This document shows, piece after piece, positions 41,246 to 51,711 of a stretch of 64,000 nucleotides of DNA. The number at the start of each line of letters is the position of its first letter. Position 1 is the first letter of the stretch. This DNA comes from Smittia aterrima. Its lineage: Eukaryota; Arthropoda; Insecta; Diptera; Chironomidae. Under the pieces are notes generated by a model, which did no database searches, was not told where the DNA came from, and saw only the letters and a list, made by a program, of their open reading frames with translations. Position numbers and translations under genes: made by a program. The stretch covers positions 23,808,001-23,872,000 of the forward strand of contig CP093831.1 of the NCBI GenBank assembly GCA_033063855.1, read 5' to 3'.

Positions 41246-42438
41246 AATATTTTCTGATCTTTTTCATTCTCAGTGGATACATTAGCCTTAGACTGGATTG
41301 TGTGTTTCAATATTTAAGAGAAGTGCCATGTGAAAAAAAGCTTTCAAATCGACATCGCGGTCAAGGAAATCGGTCACTAAATAAAACAAACGATGACGTC
41401 AAGGGAATTTATATCAATCGAGAAGAGGAAAAGCCGTGTTCCCACAAAAGTTTGTAATTTCTTTCGAAACTTGGAACGTTTCGATATTTACGGCAACTCA
41501 ATCATTCGAATTAATCGAGAAGTGTTCACAAACTGCAAGAAAGTTTGGAAAGTTTTTATCATATTCACTTCTTTGACAACATTGCCTGAAGATCTTTTCG
41601 TGGATTTAATCGAACTAGAACAACTTTACATTTACGACAACAAATTAGTTTCATTACCAGCTGATTTGTTCGTGAAAAAATACAAAACTGAGGACATTTT
41701 CAGTGAAGAACAATCGCCTCAGCACAATTGACACTGAAACGTCATCAACGTTGACTAGGATTAAATTTTTGGTAACGTTTGCATCAACAAGAATTTCCCG
41801 GAAGACATCCCGGACTTCAATTTGTTCATTAACGAAGTTGCAACTAAATGCGAGAGCCCAAAGAAGAAATTGTTTTGCTTGAAAGGAATCGCGGTGAATA
41901 AAACTTTATCAGAGAAAGAAGAGGAAACTGGGATATTGAAACAAAACAAAAGAAACTTCCGAGAGTGCGAATGGCGCTTTGGTTACAAACATAACTCAAC
42001 TGATGGCAACCATCGAAAGCATGAAAAATTTTAACGACAATTTGAAGTTCTTGAAAAAATGATATTTTGAGAATAAACAACGCGAACTTGGTTACCTCAT
42101 TGACAGAGAAAGATAAACATCTCCAAGCAAATCTCACGGAAATCAACAATTTTAAAGCCAACGAAACAAATGAGAAGTCATCGCTTGAAGAATGTTTAAA
42201 GGATCTTTCGACATTCAACGAACTCAACGAGGAAAATGCGAAATTAAAAGAGAACAAGGGAAAACTCGAAATTGAGAATTTCTCTTTAGCCACAAACATA
42301 ACGCAACTGATGTCGACGATCGAGAGCTTGAAAAATGTTAGCGAAGAACTAAAAACTGATATCAGCGCAAACGGAATGGAGAAAAGTGCTGAGATGTTAA
42401 AAGTTCTGGATGAAAACAAAAGTTTGACTAATATTTAG
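41246..42438 (+). pseudogene. LRR-12, mirror copy of LRR-11
   Basis: The start codon is ATA where ATG is expected (41246), followed by NFLKYFLIFFILSGYISLRL. It shares with LRR-11 the frameshift before SRVPTKVCNFF and the stop after FSEEQSPQHN, then runs through the cap and coiled coil to KSLTNI. Shared lesions mean the gene died before it was duplicated in inverted orientation. Confidence 0.85.
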
Positions 42439-42899
42439 AATTAATTTTGTAAATTGAATGATTATCATAAATTTATTTTCTTTATATTTTCTCGAAGCAA
42501 TCTGATTGAAATAATTGCACTCGTCCAAAGAGAAGAGAGAAAAAAAAATTCAAATCGCTCTCTCAGCTTTTGCTGATAAGAAACAAGAGATTTAAACTCT
42601 AATGATTCTCATTCGCAATTTACTCTGAGTTGCTCTGACTGAGCATTTAATCAAACATGGTTCAAGGGATCAGAGTAAACAGCAGTAATCTTAAAATATT
42701 TGCTGATCATTTCTGTTGTCGACGTCGAGAGCATCGCGCCATCATAAAGCGACAGTTGTTATCAAAATGGGAAAGAAGACAGTCGTCAAGCAAAATGAAT
42801 CCTGACATTAAAATTTTGATTGCCTTAGATTATGATTTTTTTTTCACAATTCTCTCAACTTTTTTCAACTTTTTAGTAAATTAGATAAACGTATAGCAA
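42439..42899. other. Intergenic with a weak LRR-like 5' trace
   Basis: GAGTTGCTCTGACTGAGC and AACATGGTTC ... CTTAAAATATTTGCTGATC (42620-42710) resemble an LRR leader and start, but the following 75-codon frame is not LRR-like. No supportable gene. Confidence 0.35.
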
Positions 42900-43290
42900 C
42901 AGGATTTCTCCATTGGGATTTTGCAATTTTAGTTGTTGATGCAAACGCTTCCACAGATATTGCTCCTAATTTTGGAAACGAGTTTATTCCCGAAATGATA
43001 AAGATCTTTTAATATATGAATACGTTGCGAATTGATTTGAATGGTCGTCGAACCGTAAACGTCGACATTTTGCAAGATTTGAAGAAATTAAAAAATGACA
43101 CGTCATCGTTTGATTGCGGATGTGAAAGTTTCTGAAATTTCTGTTACTGCGATATCGTTTTCAAAAACTCGAAACTAAATCACTAGGCTCTCGTTAACTC
43201 CTTCACTTAATTAAAATTCACAATCCAGTCGACGAATCCGCAGAGGAACAAAATAACCAGAATATATTTAAAGAGCTCGAGTTCTCTATT
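42900..43290 (-). pseudogene. LRR-13, 5' relic of an LRR gene
   Basis: Reverse strand: a leader with AGTTTAGTCTGAGCC, then the start ATG mutated (GAACTCGAGCTCTTTAAATA), LVILFLCGF, FENDIAVTEIS and FLQILQNVDVYGS in broken frames. The LRR and coil parts are missing. Confidence 0.7.
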
Positions 43291-43494
43291 CAAAGGCTCA
43301 GACTAAACTGACGCTGCAAAGCGATCTCAGATTTATTATCACATTTTTATTGCCCTCCCTCGCGAAAAGGTCATTTGAAAAATAAATTAAACTTTTCTCA
43401 TCGAGAGCAGCATTGAGATAATCTCACCGCGTAAACTGCGACTGCTCATGTTTATTAGCGCAAAAATAAACCCACATATTAAATTTTAGCGAGC

Positions 43495-43640
43495 TAGCTG
43501 CTTTCGTTCTAGACTTGTTATCTTGTTTCCACACAAACACATTTGAATCTGGACAGGATTTTTTAATCGTTTTTCTGGCTAAATTTGTCATTGAGCATTT
43601 TATTTTCTAACCGAAAACAATATTCCGGTCCCACTTAAAA
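43495..43640. mobile_element. Decayed end of the LRR-7-type insertion
   Basis: GCGAGCTAGCTGCTTTCGTT ... TCTGGACAGGATTTTTTAATCG ... CCGAAAACAATATTCCGG parallels 28350-28535 with many differences. It lies 50 bp upstream of LRR-14. Confidence 0.55.
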
Positions 43641-43642
43641 AT

Positions 43643-43696
43643 TTATAATCACGAGATTTGCAGCGTCAGTTCGCTCTGAGGCGTTTATTAAAGAAC
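43643..43696 (+). promoter_or_regulatory. LRR-14 promoter
   Basis: TATAAT at 43643-43648 and TCAGTT at 43666-43671; the A lies 29 nt before the ATG. Confidence 0.55.
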
Positions 43697-44653
43697 ATGG
43701 AGCTCTTTAAATATTTTCTTATCTCTTTGTTGCTCTGTGGATCCATCGAGAGCGTTCGACTCGATTGCGATGATTCGCCTAAAAATTTCTGCTCTGTGAC
43801 AAATCTCAAAGTTATTGAAACGGATGTCGCAGTCACGGAAGTTGCTTTCAAATCTCAGAACCAAACGAAAGATGAAATCGACATAATGGTTATAATTCAT
43901 AAAGTTGAGACCGAACGTGTGCCAACGAAAACTTGTAATTTCTTTCTAAATTTGAAACAATTTTATATTAGCGGCGATTCAATCGTTCGAATCAATCGAG
44001 AAGTATTCACAAACTGCAAGAAAGTGACATTAGTTACAATCGCGAACACTTCTCTGACGACGTTGCCTGAAGATCTTTTTATGGATTTAACAGAATTGAC
44101 GATTCTTATGCTCTACGACAACAAACTCGTTGCATTGCGAGCTGGTTTGTTCATGGCAAATACAAAATTAATTGCTTTATCAGCGGCAAATAATCAACTT
44201 AGCTTAATAAACGCTGATCTGCCGCCAACATTGACTCTTGTCGACTTTCGTCGCAACATTTGCATCAACAAGAGATTTCCGGAAGACATCACAATTCTCA
44301 GTTTGTTCGTCACCGAAGTTATCACCAACTGCGCGATTAAGCAATCCAGTCTCTCAGAGGAGATCGCGCTTAACAAAACGTTATCAGAGAAAGACAAAGA
44401 TATTTCGGAATTAGAACGAAAAAGGGAAACGCTAGAAAAAGAGAATCTCGCATTGTTGGCTAACATTACTCGCCTGATGTCGAACATCGAAAACTTGGAA
44501 AGCGATAACGAAGAACTTAAAACTGATATCAGCGCAGACGAAATGGAGAGAAGTGCTGAATTATTAAAAGTTCTCGGCGAGAACAGAATTTTGAAAGCAA
44601 ATTACGAAAATTTGTTAAAATCGTTGACAAATCTCACGAAATCAACGAAATAA
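43697..44653 (+). CDS. LRR-14, short secreted LRR/coiled-coil protein
   Basis: Single exon, 318 residues from the ATG at 43697 (an upstream in-frame Met at 43658 lies before the initiator). Signal peptide MELFKYFLISLLLCGSIES, a short N-terminal module with Cys in DCDDSPKNFC, LRRs about 80-185 (SLTTLPEDLF, NKLVALRAGLF), cap CINKRFPEDI, then one ~100-residue coiled coil ending LLKSLTNLTKSTK. No membrane helix. The cap-to-coil junction CAIKQSSLSEEIALNKTLSE resembles LRR-4 more than LRR-3. Confidence 0.9.
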   Translation: MELFKYFLISLLLCGSIESVRLDCDDSPKNFCSVTNLKVIETDVAVTEVAFKSQNQTKDEIDIMVIIHKVETERVPTKTCNFFLNLKQFYISGDSIVRINREVFTNCKKVTLVTIANTSLTTLPEDLFMDLTELTILMLYDNKLVALRAGLFMANTKLIALSAANNQLSLINADLPPTLTLVDFRRNICINKRFPEDITILSLFVTEVITNCAIKQSSLSEEIALNKTLSEKDKDISELERKRETLEKENLALLANITRLMSNIENLESDNEELKTDISADEMERSAELLKVLGENRILKANYENLLKSLTNLTKSTK

Positions 44654-44929
44654 TAATTTTAGACACCCCCTCTGAAGAGGAAAAGGTACGTTCGCTACAT
44701 ACATCCAATGTTCCGAGAGATGATCATGAACCTCAGAAATATGAAATAAAATTGTTTACAAATCATATTCGGCTTTTTCTTTATTTGTATGCAAAGTGCC
44801 GAACAATATTGAGGTTGCCCACTTTCGTCGCTTGTTATCACAAATTTTAAACGTTTTAGGTTTAACCAAATAAAAATAGCATTTCAGAATGAGAAAATCT
44901 AAATGAGTTTAAATTCATGAGATTCGCAC

Positions 44930-45845
44930 GTGAACGGCAACTCAATGAAACGAATTAGTCGCGAAGCATTTACAAATTGGTGACTCTGCCCGAGGATTTG
45001 TTCCTGGATTTAACTGAGCTAAAAAATATTCGTCTCGAATCAAACAAACTTGTTGCTTTGCCAGCTGATTTGATAATAGCAAATACACAGGTGCAAACGT
45101 TAAAAGCGATTACAAATAAGCAACTGACCTCCATTGACACCAATCTGCCATCAAAACAACAAAAGTTGAAATTCGTGGCAACGCTTGAATTGATAAAAGT
45201 TTCCTGAGGACATCGCGGACAAGCAATTGTTTATTAAAGAAATTAAAAACAAGTGGTCGTAGCAGTTCGTATCGAATTTAATGTAGGGTTTTTCATCCGT
45301 CGGTCTGGTTACAGGGGGTTTGACTATACTGGGTTTACTGGTTCGAAGTGGACCCAAATCTGTTCAGCTCTGCCCATTTCATGTGAACAAATAAAAGCTC
45401 TAACTTCAAAGGAAAAGAAGTTTCACTTGGCGCTGGCAAGAGGTGGACCCAGATCTATGCTTCCGTTTTCGAGAAAAATTATTTCCAAACTAAAAATCGA
45501 CTTCTATTTTGGACCCGTGGGCCCGGTCTTGATGCGCTAGCAAAAAATCCTCAAAAATTCGTATTAATACTGTCTATCGACTGGCGAAAAAATTAATTCG
45601 CTAGCTTATAGCGTTCGCGAGTTATCTCAATCACGGACGTCGGACCACGGAAGACACGGACAAAGCGGCCACTATAAGATGAAAACCCCTAAAAATTATT
45701 AACGAAGAACTTGAGACTGATTGTGTCGAAAACGGAATGGAGAAAAATGCAGAATTATTAAAATGTCGGGAGGAAAACAAAAGTTTAAAATCCAATACGT
45801 GAATGTTTTAAAAAAATTTGACAAATCTCACAAAATCTGTTTAAA
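44930..45845 (+). pseudogene. LRR-15, LRR pseudogene interrupted by a MITE
   Basis: Starts mid-gene (NGNSMKRISREAFTN), with an internal deletion before TLPEDLFLDL, LRRs to SIDTNLPS, a frameshift, and the end of the cap. A MITE follows (45250-45690), then the coiled-coil end (NEELETDCVENGMEKNAELLK ... NLTKSV). No start and several stops. Closest to LRR-3 and LRR-9. Confidence 0.8.
45250..45690. mobile_element. MITE with GGGTTTTTCATCCG ends, copy 3
   Basis: GGGTTTTTCATCCG at 45286-45299, preceded by the outer ACAAGTGGTCGTAGCAGTTCG. The other end is TAAGATGAAAACCCCT. Internal order as in copy 1 but opposite orientation. Its position inside LRR-15 shows it is an insertion. Confidence 0.75.
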
Positions 45846-46009
45846 TCATTACAGAAACGCAATTCACAAATAAAACCAAATTAATTCAACGATATTATTT
45901 ATGCAAACTCTGTGTATTTTTGTTAAAAATTATTTACTTCTGCAAATCTTATACCGAGCCGAGAAGATTAATAAATTTTTCGGAACTTTAACGGTTGATT
46001 CAATCCTTC

Positions 46010-46594
46010 CTAGGGTTGGGGAGGTATTTCAGATGGTTGTTCAAAAATTGTCTTCTCGCAGATAAATTTTTCTTCATGGAGCTGGTAGCAATGAATGTCG
46101 TTGTAAACAAAAGTATTTCCGCTTTTTTCGATAGCTAAACAATCCTGCATGCCTCCCCAATAATCTGGGTTACCAGGTGGAAATGTTAGTGGATAGTCAA
46201 TGAACTTTCCTGAGGTAGCCCAGTACCAATGAGAACGACTTCTGGGTACTAATCCAACGGCACCGATATGAGTATATAGTTCGAATAAATGTGCATTCTG
46301 TTCACATAATCTTATGAATGCATCATGTTCAACTTTAGTCTCAGGTGATAGAATGTCCATTCCATAAGCTTTGCATGCCGATCTCGTGTGGACCCAGAGC
46401 GATTTAAAAAACTTTGGCAAGTAATATTCCTTTGTCCACGTGTCGCCTGTGTTAAAATAAATTATTTCTATACTAAGAACAGTTTGAATTAAAGATTACA
46501 TACCTTTGTAAGATCCAAGCTTATGGAATAGAAACTCATCTCCACGAGTCTGAATAATTGACAACACAATCAAAAATACAACTTTCACCAACAT
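46010..46594 (-). CDS. CTL-3, secreted C-type lectin with non-canonical sugar motif
   Basis: Reverse strand: exon 1 46594-46504, intron 46503-46447 (57 bp), exon 2 46446-46010; 175 residues. Signal peptide MLVKVVFLIVLSIIQTRG. Lectin domain: ACKAYGMDIL, YTHIGAV, WYWATSGKFIDYP, then PPGNPDYW where CTL-1 and CTL-2 have QPGEPN, DCLAIEK, YNDIHC, KFICEK, tail PSEIPPQP. The loss of EPN suggests changed or lost Ca2+-dependent sugar binding. Same intron position and phase as the other lectins. Confidence 0.9.
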
Positions 46595-46634
46595 TTTTGT
46601 TCTTCGAATGATTCAAGTCATCGCAAATTTTCAG

Positions 46635-46696
46635 TTTTTATATGAAAGTTATCACGTTGAAAACCGAAAATTTGCGAAGCCGACATTCGGGTTTTC
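46635..46696 (-). promoter_or_regulatory. CTL-3 promoter
   Basis: A TATAAAAA string on the reverse strand (46642-46635) and, upstream, the CTL element with CGGCTTCGCAAATTTTCGG. Confidence 0.55.
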
Positions 46697-46765
46697 CTAT
46701 CGTAATCTTTAATGGCAATACAATTCAAATAAATTAATGATTCTCGATAAATAGAATAGTGTTTG

Positions 46766-46880
46766 CAAGGCGAAGATAACTGCAGTAAACCTATTTTTTA
46801 CTATCAGAGTAAAGTTTTAGTTAAACGTTTTACTATCATAGTAAACACTTTACTACTGTACTGCAGTTATCTTCCCCTTG
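46766..46880. mobile_element. 115-bp hairpin element (miniature MITE)
   Basis: Inverted ends CAAGGCGAAGATAACTGCAG (46766-46785) and CTGCAGTTATCTTCCCCTTG (46861-46880, complement with one mismatch). The middle has repeated GTTTTACTATCAKAGTAAA-like palindromes. No clear target duplication. Confidence 0.55.
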
Positions 46881-47164
46881 CTTGGTTCAATGTCATTTTG
46901 AGTCAGTTAATCGAATTCAATTCTGAGAAAGTGATCTCATTCTGAAATGCTATTTTTATTTGGTTAAACCCAAAGTGTTAAAAGTTTGAGATAACAAGCC
47001 TTGAAAGAGTGCGGACTCAAAATTGTTCGGCTCTTTGCATACAAATAAAGAATTACTCGAAGATAATTTGTTCGGGTTGGCATTCGCCGAACAGGAAAGT
47101 TCACACGGCTCGCTTTAAAAACAAACTCAGTTAGCTTTTCCAAGAAATCCAATTTTTCTTCATA

Positions 47165-47480
47165 ATTTATTCAAAAGATTAAATAATCTTTCTTGGAAAT
47201 TTTAGGGAGAGGCTCATGCGAACTTTACTAGCAGTCTTGATGTTTGTGTGAATATTTTTTTGTAGACAAAACAAAAATAAATGCAGCGAAATGTTCTTTT
47301 TCTTCAGAAGCTAGAGGTGCCTTTGTTGGATGAATAATAATATTTCCTTTTGCATTGGCTTTGTTTTTCTCGATTTTTCTTCTTCTCATTGTGGCATCAA
47401 CTTTTTTGTTATAGCTAATGCAAACCTGTAATCTTTTTAAGATTTCGGTTATTTCTTTATTTGTATGCAAAGAACCCAAT
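47165..47480 (-). other. Duplicated segment with an 82-codon frame, origin unknown
   Basis: Inverted relative of 21870-22280. The reverse strand is open at 47479-47228 and includes MRRRKIEKNKANAKGNIII then HPTKAPLASEEKEHFAAF; the other copy is broken. TTTGCATACAAATAAAG-type motifs flank it. It may be a 3' exon of an unrecognised gene. I do not assign a product. Confidence 0.4.
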
Positions 47481-47895
47481 AATCACAAGCCGAATAAAAA
47501 TTTCAGATAAGAAATGCGGCATTTAACTTTAGTTCGCTCTGATGCTCTGATGAATATCTCCATAAACATTCCGGTAAAATAAAGATTCAAATTTTCATTA
47601 AAAATAAAATAAATAATTTCTTACTTCGACATTGAAAACATTTCTGTTCATTCCAGCCAAGCGTGAAAATTTCATTTGAATTGATTGACCTTCTGTTTTT
47701 ATCGATCAAAGGTTTAATCGATAATGAGTCAACAGCCGAAAATTTGTTTTCATAACAAATAACAAACTTAGCGACCCTTTCGAAACTTTTAATTTACAGT
47801 AACCATTGACGAGTTTATTTATTCTCAGTTTTATTGACTGAAGCAGTCTGATTAAATATTTTGTCCGAATCCTTTAAAGTCGTGGAGTTAATAAA
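47481..47895. other. Intergenic upstream of the F-box gene
   Basis: AT-rich, with inverted ATCGATCAAAGG/TTTAATCGATAA near 47700 and a TCAGTTTTATTGACTG stretch at 47825 that could hold the F-box gene initiator. No other gene. Confidence 0.35.
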
Positions 47896-49539
47896 ATGTG
47901 CGAAGGTCAAGAAGTTGAGTTAAATGATTTGCCGGAGGAAATTTTGTTGAAAATATTTGACGACATGAACTTTAAAACTTTATTGGAATCGTCTCTCGTG
48001 TGTAAAAAGTAAGTTTTTGATTTTCTCATTCGATCAGAGATTATTCAAGAACAAATTTTCAATTTTTAGATGGAATGAAACTATCGGAGAGAACAATTCG
48101 ACTATGAGAAAGATTAAACTTGTCATTAGAGATCGTCCTTTCATACAAATTCCGAAGAAGTTAAGTCGCAACTATCGGTCGATCAAAATACGCGGAATCG
48201 ATTGGAAAAGAAGCAAATACATTTGGAATGAAATGTTGGAATTAATTGATCAGTTTGGATCAGATTTGCGACATCTGGAGATTGAACGCTGTGAAGTTAT
48301 GATGGAAGACTTGAATAACTTTAACAATTTATTGGAATGCTTGACGAGACTCGAAACGTTGAAGATTTCAATTACAAACTTCGATGATGAATTCAAAGTT
48401 GATCTTAGTCAAATGAATCGTCTCAAGTCGTTGGAGCTCGTGTCAAATTATTGGAAAGTAAGTTGACTTTAAAAGCTTCTCCTGACTTTTTATTCATTCC
48501 TAAAGATTTTTTCCAGATCCTGAAGTTTCCTGAAACTGCTCAGTTATCAAGTTTTAAAGTTAGTTCCTTGGATGGCTATCAATCTCCTGATTCAATGATC
48601 AAATTCTTGGCCAGTCAGCAAAATCTCGAGGAGCTTGCAATCCGAAACTGTGGATCATCACTCAACAAAAATAATTACGAGAAACTGCAAGCGATTAAGT
48701 CTCCACTCAAGAAACTTGCAATCCACAAACATGACAATTTGTTCGGCTCAGAGAGAAACTTATTGCTCTTTGTTGATAAGTTTGTCGATTCTTTGGAAGA
48801 GCTTGACATCGGAAGTTCATTCTCAACATCATTTTACGAAATGATATTCAACAAATTCCGCAAACTTAAAACTTTAAGAGTTGACATCGACGGCGCATCT
48901 AACGTCGGCGCATTTTGTAAAAATCTTCGTCAAAATCCTTCAATTCAAAAGCTAATCATGTACGGCTACAAACTTGAAGTGTTGAAGTCGATTCAAGGAA
49001 TAATAGGCAACGTGCCGAGTCTTCAAAGTCTGACTCTAGAAAATTGTGATCTCTCGAAGGAGTTAATGACTTTCATCGTTAAAAATCTTACAAAGCTCAA
49101 AGAACTTCAAGTCAGAAATATTTCTGATGAATCTTTTGACGGAGTTTGCGTTCCTAGTCTCAAAACAATTTCGATCATGAAGCTCAAAGGCAATGAAACA
49201 CAATGGACGTCGATTACATTAGCTCTACCAAACATCGAAGTTTTCAAAGTCCAATCTTGCGAAGAATTGTTAAATGAGATGATCAACATAATCTCGAAGG
49301 GTTGGCCAAGACTAAAACATTTCACTTTTGGATATGGCTTCATCGCTTCGAAAGGAACCTTCAACCAACTCTTACGCAACTGCAAATACTTGGAAACTGC
49401 TGAAATCTGTGAGAAAGCATTCAAATCAGAAACTGAGAAAGAAGAAATTTTAGAGAATTCCAAGAGAGATGGACTCAGATTCGTTGTTCATTCGACTGAT
49501 AAGACTCTGAAATTTAATAATTATGGGAAACTTTTTTAA
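47896..49539 (+). CDS. F-box/LRR (FBXL-type) protein
   Basis: Exons 47896-48008, 48070-48457 and 48517-49539 join in frame (introns 61 and 59 bp, GTAAGT donors) to give 507 residues. An N-terminal F-box (LNDLPEEILLKIFDDMNF then SLVCKKWNE) is followed by irregular leucine-rich repeats (LRHLEIERCEV, LQSLTLENCDL, LKELQVRN). No signal peptide, so it is intracellular. F-box proteins recruit substrates to SCF ubiquitin ligases through Skp1; the substrate is unknown. Not homologous to the secreted LRR family around it; many dipteran genomes have tandem F-box genes of this sort. Confidence 0.88.
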
Positions 49540-49891
49540 AGATTTCAATTCAAATTCAGAGATTGTGTCAAAATATATTTTCTCATTGAACAAGCAAAAT
49601 GATAAAATTTGAATTAAAATAAAAATTGATTAGCAATGCAGCTTTAGTTTTGTCTAAAAATATTTTTTTTTTTTCAATTAAATGAAGAAAGAGAGCAAAG
49701 TTAATAAACTTAGAGTCATTGAAACTTCATGCGACTGCTGGAACATTGTCGTTTCAGACGTTGCAAGATAACAGCATTCTTTTATTTTTAAAATGACATT
49801 TTGCGTGGCCTTGCAATAAAATTTGCGATAAAGAAACTCTGAGACTCGCATTCGCAGCTTCAGTTTAGCTTGTGCCTTTAATGATTAAAGT
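49540..49891. other. 3' flank of F-box gene and an orphan LRR promoter
   Basis: From 49790 the sequence reads as an LRR promoter (GCGATAAAGAAAC, GCAGCTTCAGTTTAG) with an ATG-like start at 49904 (GAACATGAAGCAGCTTAAA), but the LRR gene is absent after ~20 nt. Confidence 0.5.
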
Positions 49892-50340
49892 TTAATCAGA
49901 GAACATGAAGCAGCTTAAACTGACTTCTGAAGCTGCTAACACAACTTTGCCACTTAAATGTTGAAGAATGATCTCAGGAATATCGAGAAAACGTGACAAA
50001 TATTCTAATGGATCCATGCTCGTCAGCTCATGTAATGTGACAATTAAATTTTCAAGCTTTTCACTCAAAACTTCTATTTCTTCTGCTTTTGTTTCATCCT
50101 CTGGCTTGCTGACTACGATCGATGCAGGGCTTTTCTCCATAATTTTTATTTTTTTTATCTAAAAATGATAATTGAATCAAATGAAAAAAAAATCCAGAAA
50201 GAAAATTAATGCGAGTTAGTTGATGTTACCTTTTCGAATGCTGAGAATGAAATGAGACAAGCTAAAGTTTTCCTTTTATTCGTTTTTTCACTCGAATTCT
50301 TATTAGAAGACAAATCCATTTGCAAAGTACAAAACGCCAT
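49892..50340 (-). CDS. Small two-exon gene of unknown function
   Basis: Reverse strand: exon 1 50340-50230 (MAFCTLQMDLSSNKNSSEK...), intron 50229-50159 (GTAACA ... TTTTTAG, 71 bp), exon 2 50158-49892; 125 residues in one frame. No signal peptide. Exon 2 has an acidic stretch (KPEDETKAEEIEVLSEK) and a helix-like LTSMDPLEYLSRFLDIPEII. Its last ~15 codons overlap the orphan LRR promoter of the other strand, so the C-terminus may be recently acquired. I do not recognise the family; the exon 1 call rests on splice-site and frame agreement only. Confidence 0.5.
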
Positions 50341-50849
50341 TTAAAAAAATATCCACGACAATTGTTTCATTTTATAAGTTTGACATTAGCGGAAAATTTA
50401 ATAGAATCTTCAGAACATGTTTCGTGTCCTGGTTATTAGAAAACTAGGAAATGAGACATCATGCGAACAGAAATAATAGAAAACTTGAAAGTGTTGTTGA
50501 TGAGGAATTCCGAGAACAGCTGGCAAAATAAAGATGACGTCACACATTTAAAACGAAATATTTCAATTACATAAATGTTGATTGCAATTCGATGACGAAA
50601 ATGGAAATTCCAAGTAAAAAGGAAAGTGTAATTATAATTAGGATTCGATTAATTTCCAAATAAAAAATATTTGTTGGCTAATTTATAAATATTTTTGAAT
50701 GTTTTTAATCAAATCATTAATTAAACTATTTTTTTTCGCATCTTTAACGGAAAATCCTGCCGCAGCTTTCCTGATTTGTCAGTTTTGCACATATGGGTTC
50801 CGTGAAGGGAAAGATTACGATCACCACATGAAAATACATGAAGAATAGA
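50341..50849. other. Intergenic with one C2H2 zinc-finger-like coding stretch
   Basis: Mostly AT-rich. At 50774-50849 (+) a frame reads LICQFCTYGFREGKDYDHHM then KIHEE and stop, matching C-x2-C-x12-H-x3-H. It is preceded by CCGCAG, a possible acceptor. A lone terminal finger without an evident gene body; may be an exon remnant. Confidence 0.4.
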
Positions 50850-51528
50850 TTCATTACATCGACATTTACGGAGAATCAATCAATCGAGACGTATTCACAA
50901 ATTGCAACAAAGTTTGGACACTCTTTCTCGTCAACACTTCAATGACGACTTTGCCGGAGGATCTTTTCGTGGATCTAATTAAATTAGAGCAACTGCACTT
51001 TTTCTTTAACAAACTCGTTGCTTTGCCAGCTGATTTGTTAATTGAAAATACAAAATTAAAATTCCTAGACGTGCAGAATAATCGACTCATTACAATCGAC
51101 ATTGAAGTGCCATCAACATTGACTTTTATTGACTTTCGTGATAACGTTTGTGTCGACAAGAAATTCCCGGATGACATCACGGACTTGAAATCGTTCTCTG
51201 AAGAAGTTGCAAATAAATGCGAAAGTCCAATGAAGAAATCATTTCATTTAAAGGCGATCACTTTCGATCAAAACTTTATCAGAAAAAGAAAAGGAAATCG
51301 CGAGATTAAACGCTTCGCTAGAAGAAACGTTACAGAAACTCTCTCGTCATCAAGGAAACTCCGAGCGATTTCAGTCACACGATTCATTTTGCTTATTCCA
51401 TCGCAATTGTGATTTTATTCATTCTCGTTTTGATAACGATTGTAACTTTATGGCGACGAGATGTTTATGCAAGGAAGCAAAGAGTAAACTATGAAGTCGA
51501 CATGAGAAATTTAATTGAAAATGAATAA
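50850..51528 (+). pseudogene. LRR-16, 5'-truncated membrane-type LRR copy
   Basis: Begins mid-gene (DIYGESINRDVFTNCNKVW), LRRs (SMTTLPEDLFVDL, NKLVALPADLL), cap CVDKKFPDDI, CESPMKKSF. A frameshift follows near FDQNFIRKRK. The membrane segment AIVILFILVLITIVTLWRR and tail YEVDMRNLIENE lie in another frame (51405-51528). No signal peptide. Confidence 0.8.
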
Positions 51529-51649
51529 AAAGAATGATTTCAGAGAACAGACGACATCCCTGACTTAAAAGATAATGACTTTATTAAATGATTGCAACAA
51601 TGTCGCTTCAGCAATGACTCGTTTTGCGTGACCTCGCAATAAAATTCAC

Positions 51650-51711
51650 GATAAGAAACCCAGAAATTTGCATTGCAGCTTCAGTTTAGTCTGAGCCAGT
51701 ATTCAACGAAC
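51650..51711 (+). promoter_or_regulatory. LRR-17 promoter
   Basis: GATAAG at 51650-51655 and TCAGTT at 51681-51686; the A is 29 nt before the ATG. LRR-18 has the same block (GATAAG 53003, TCAGTT 53034). Confidence 0.65.
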
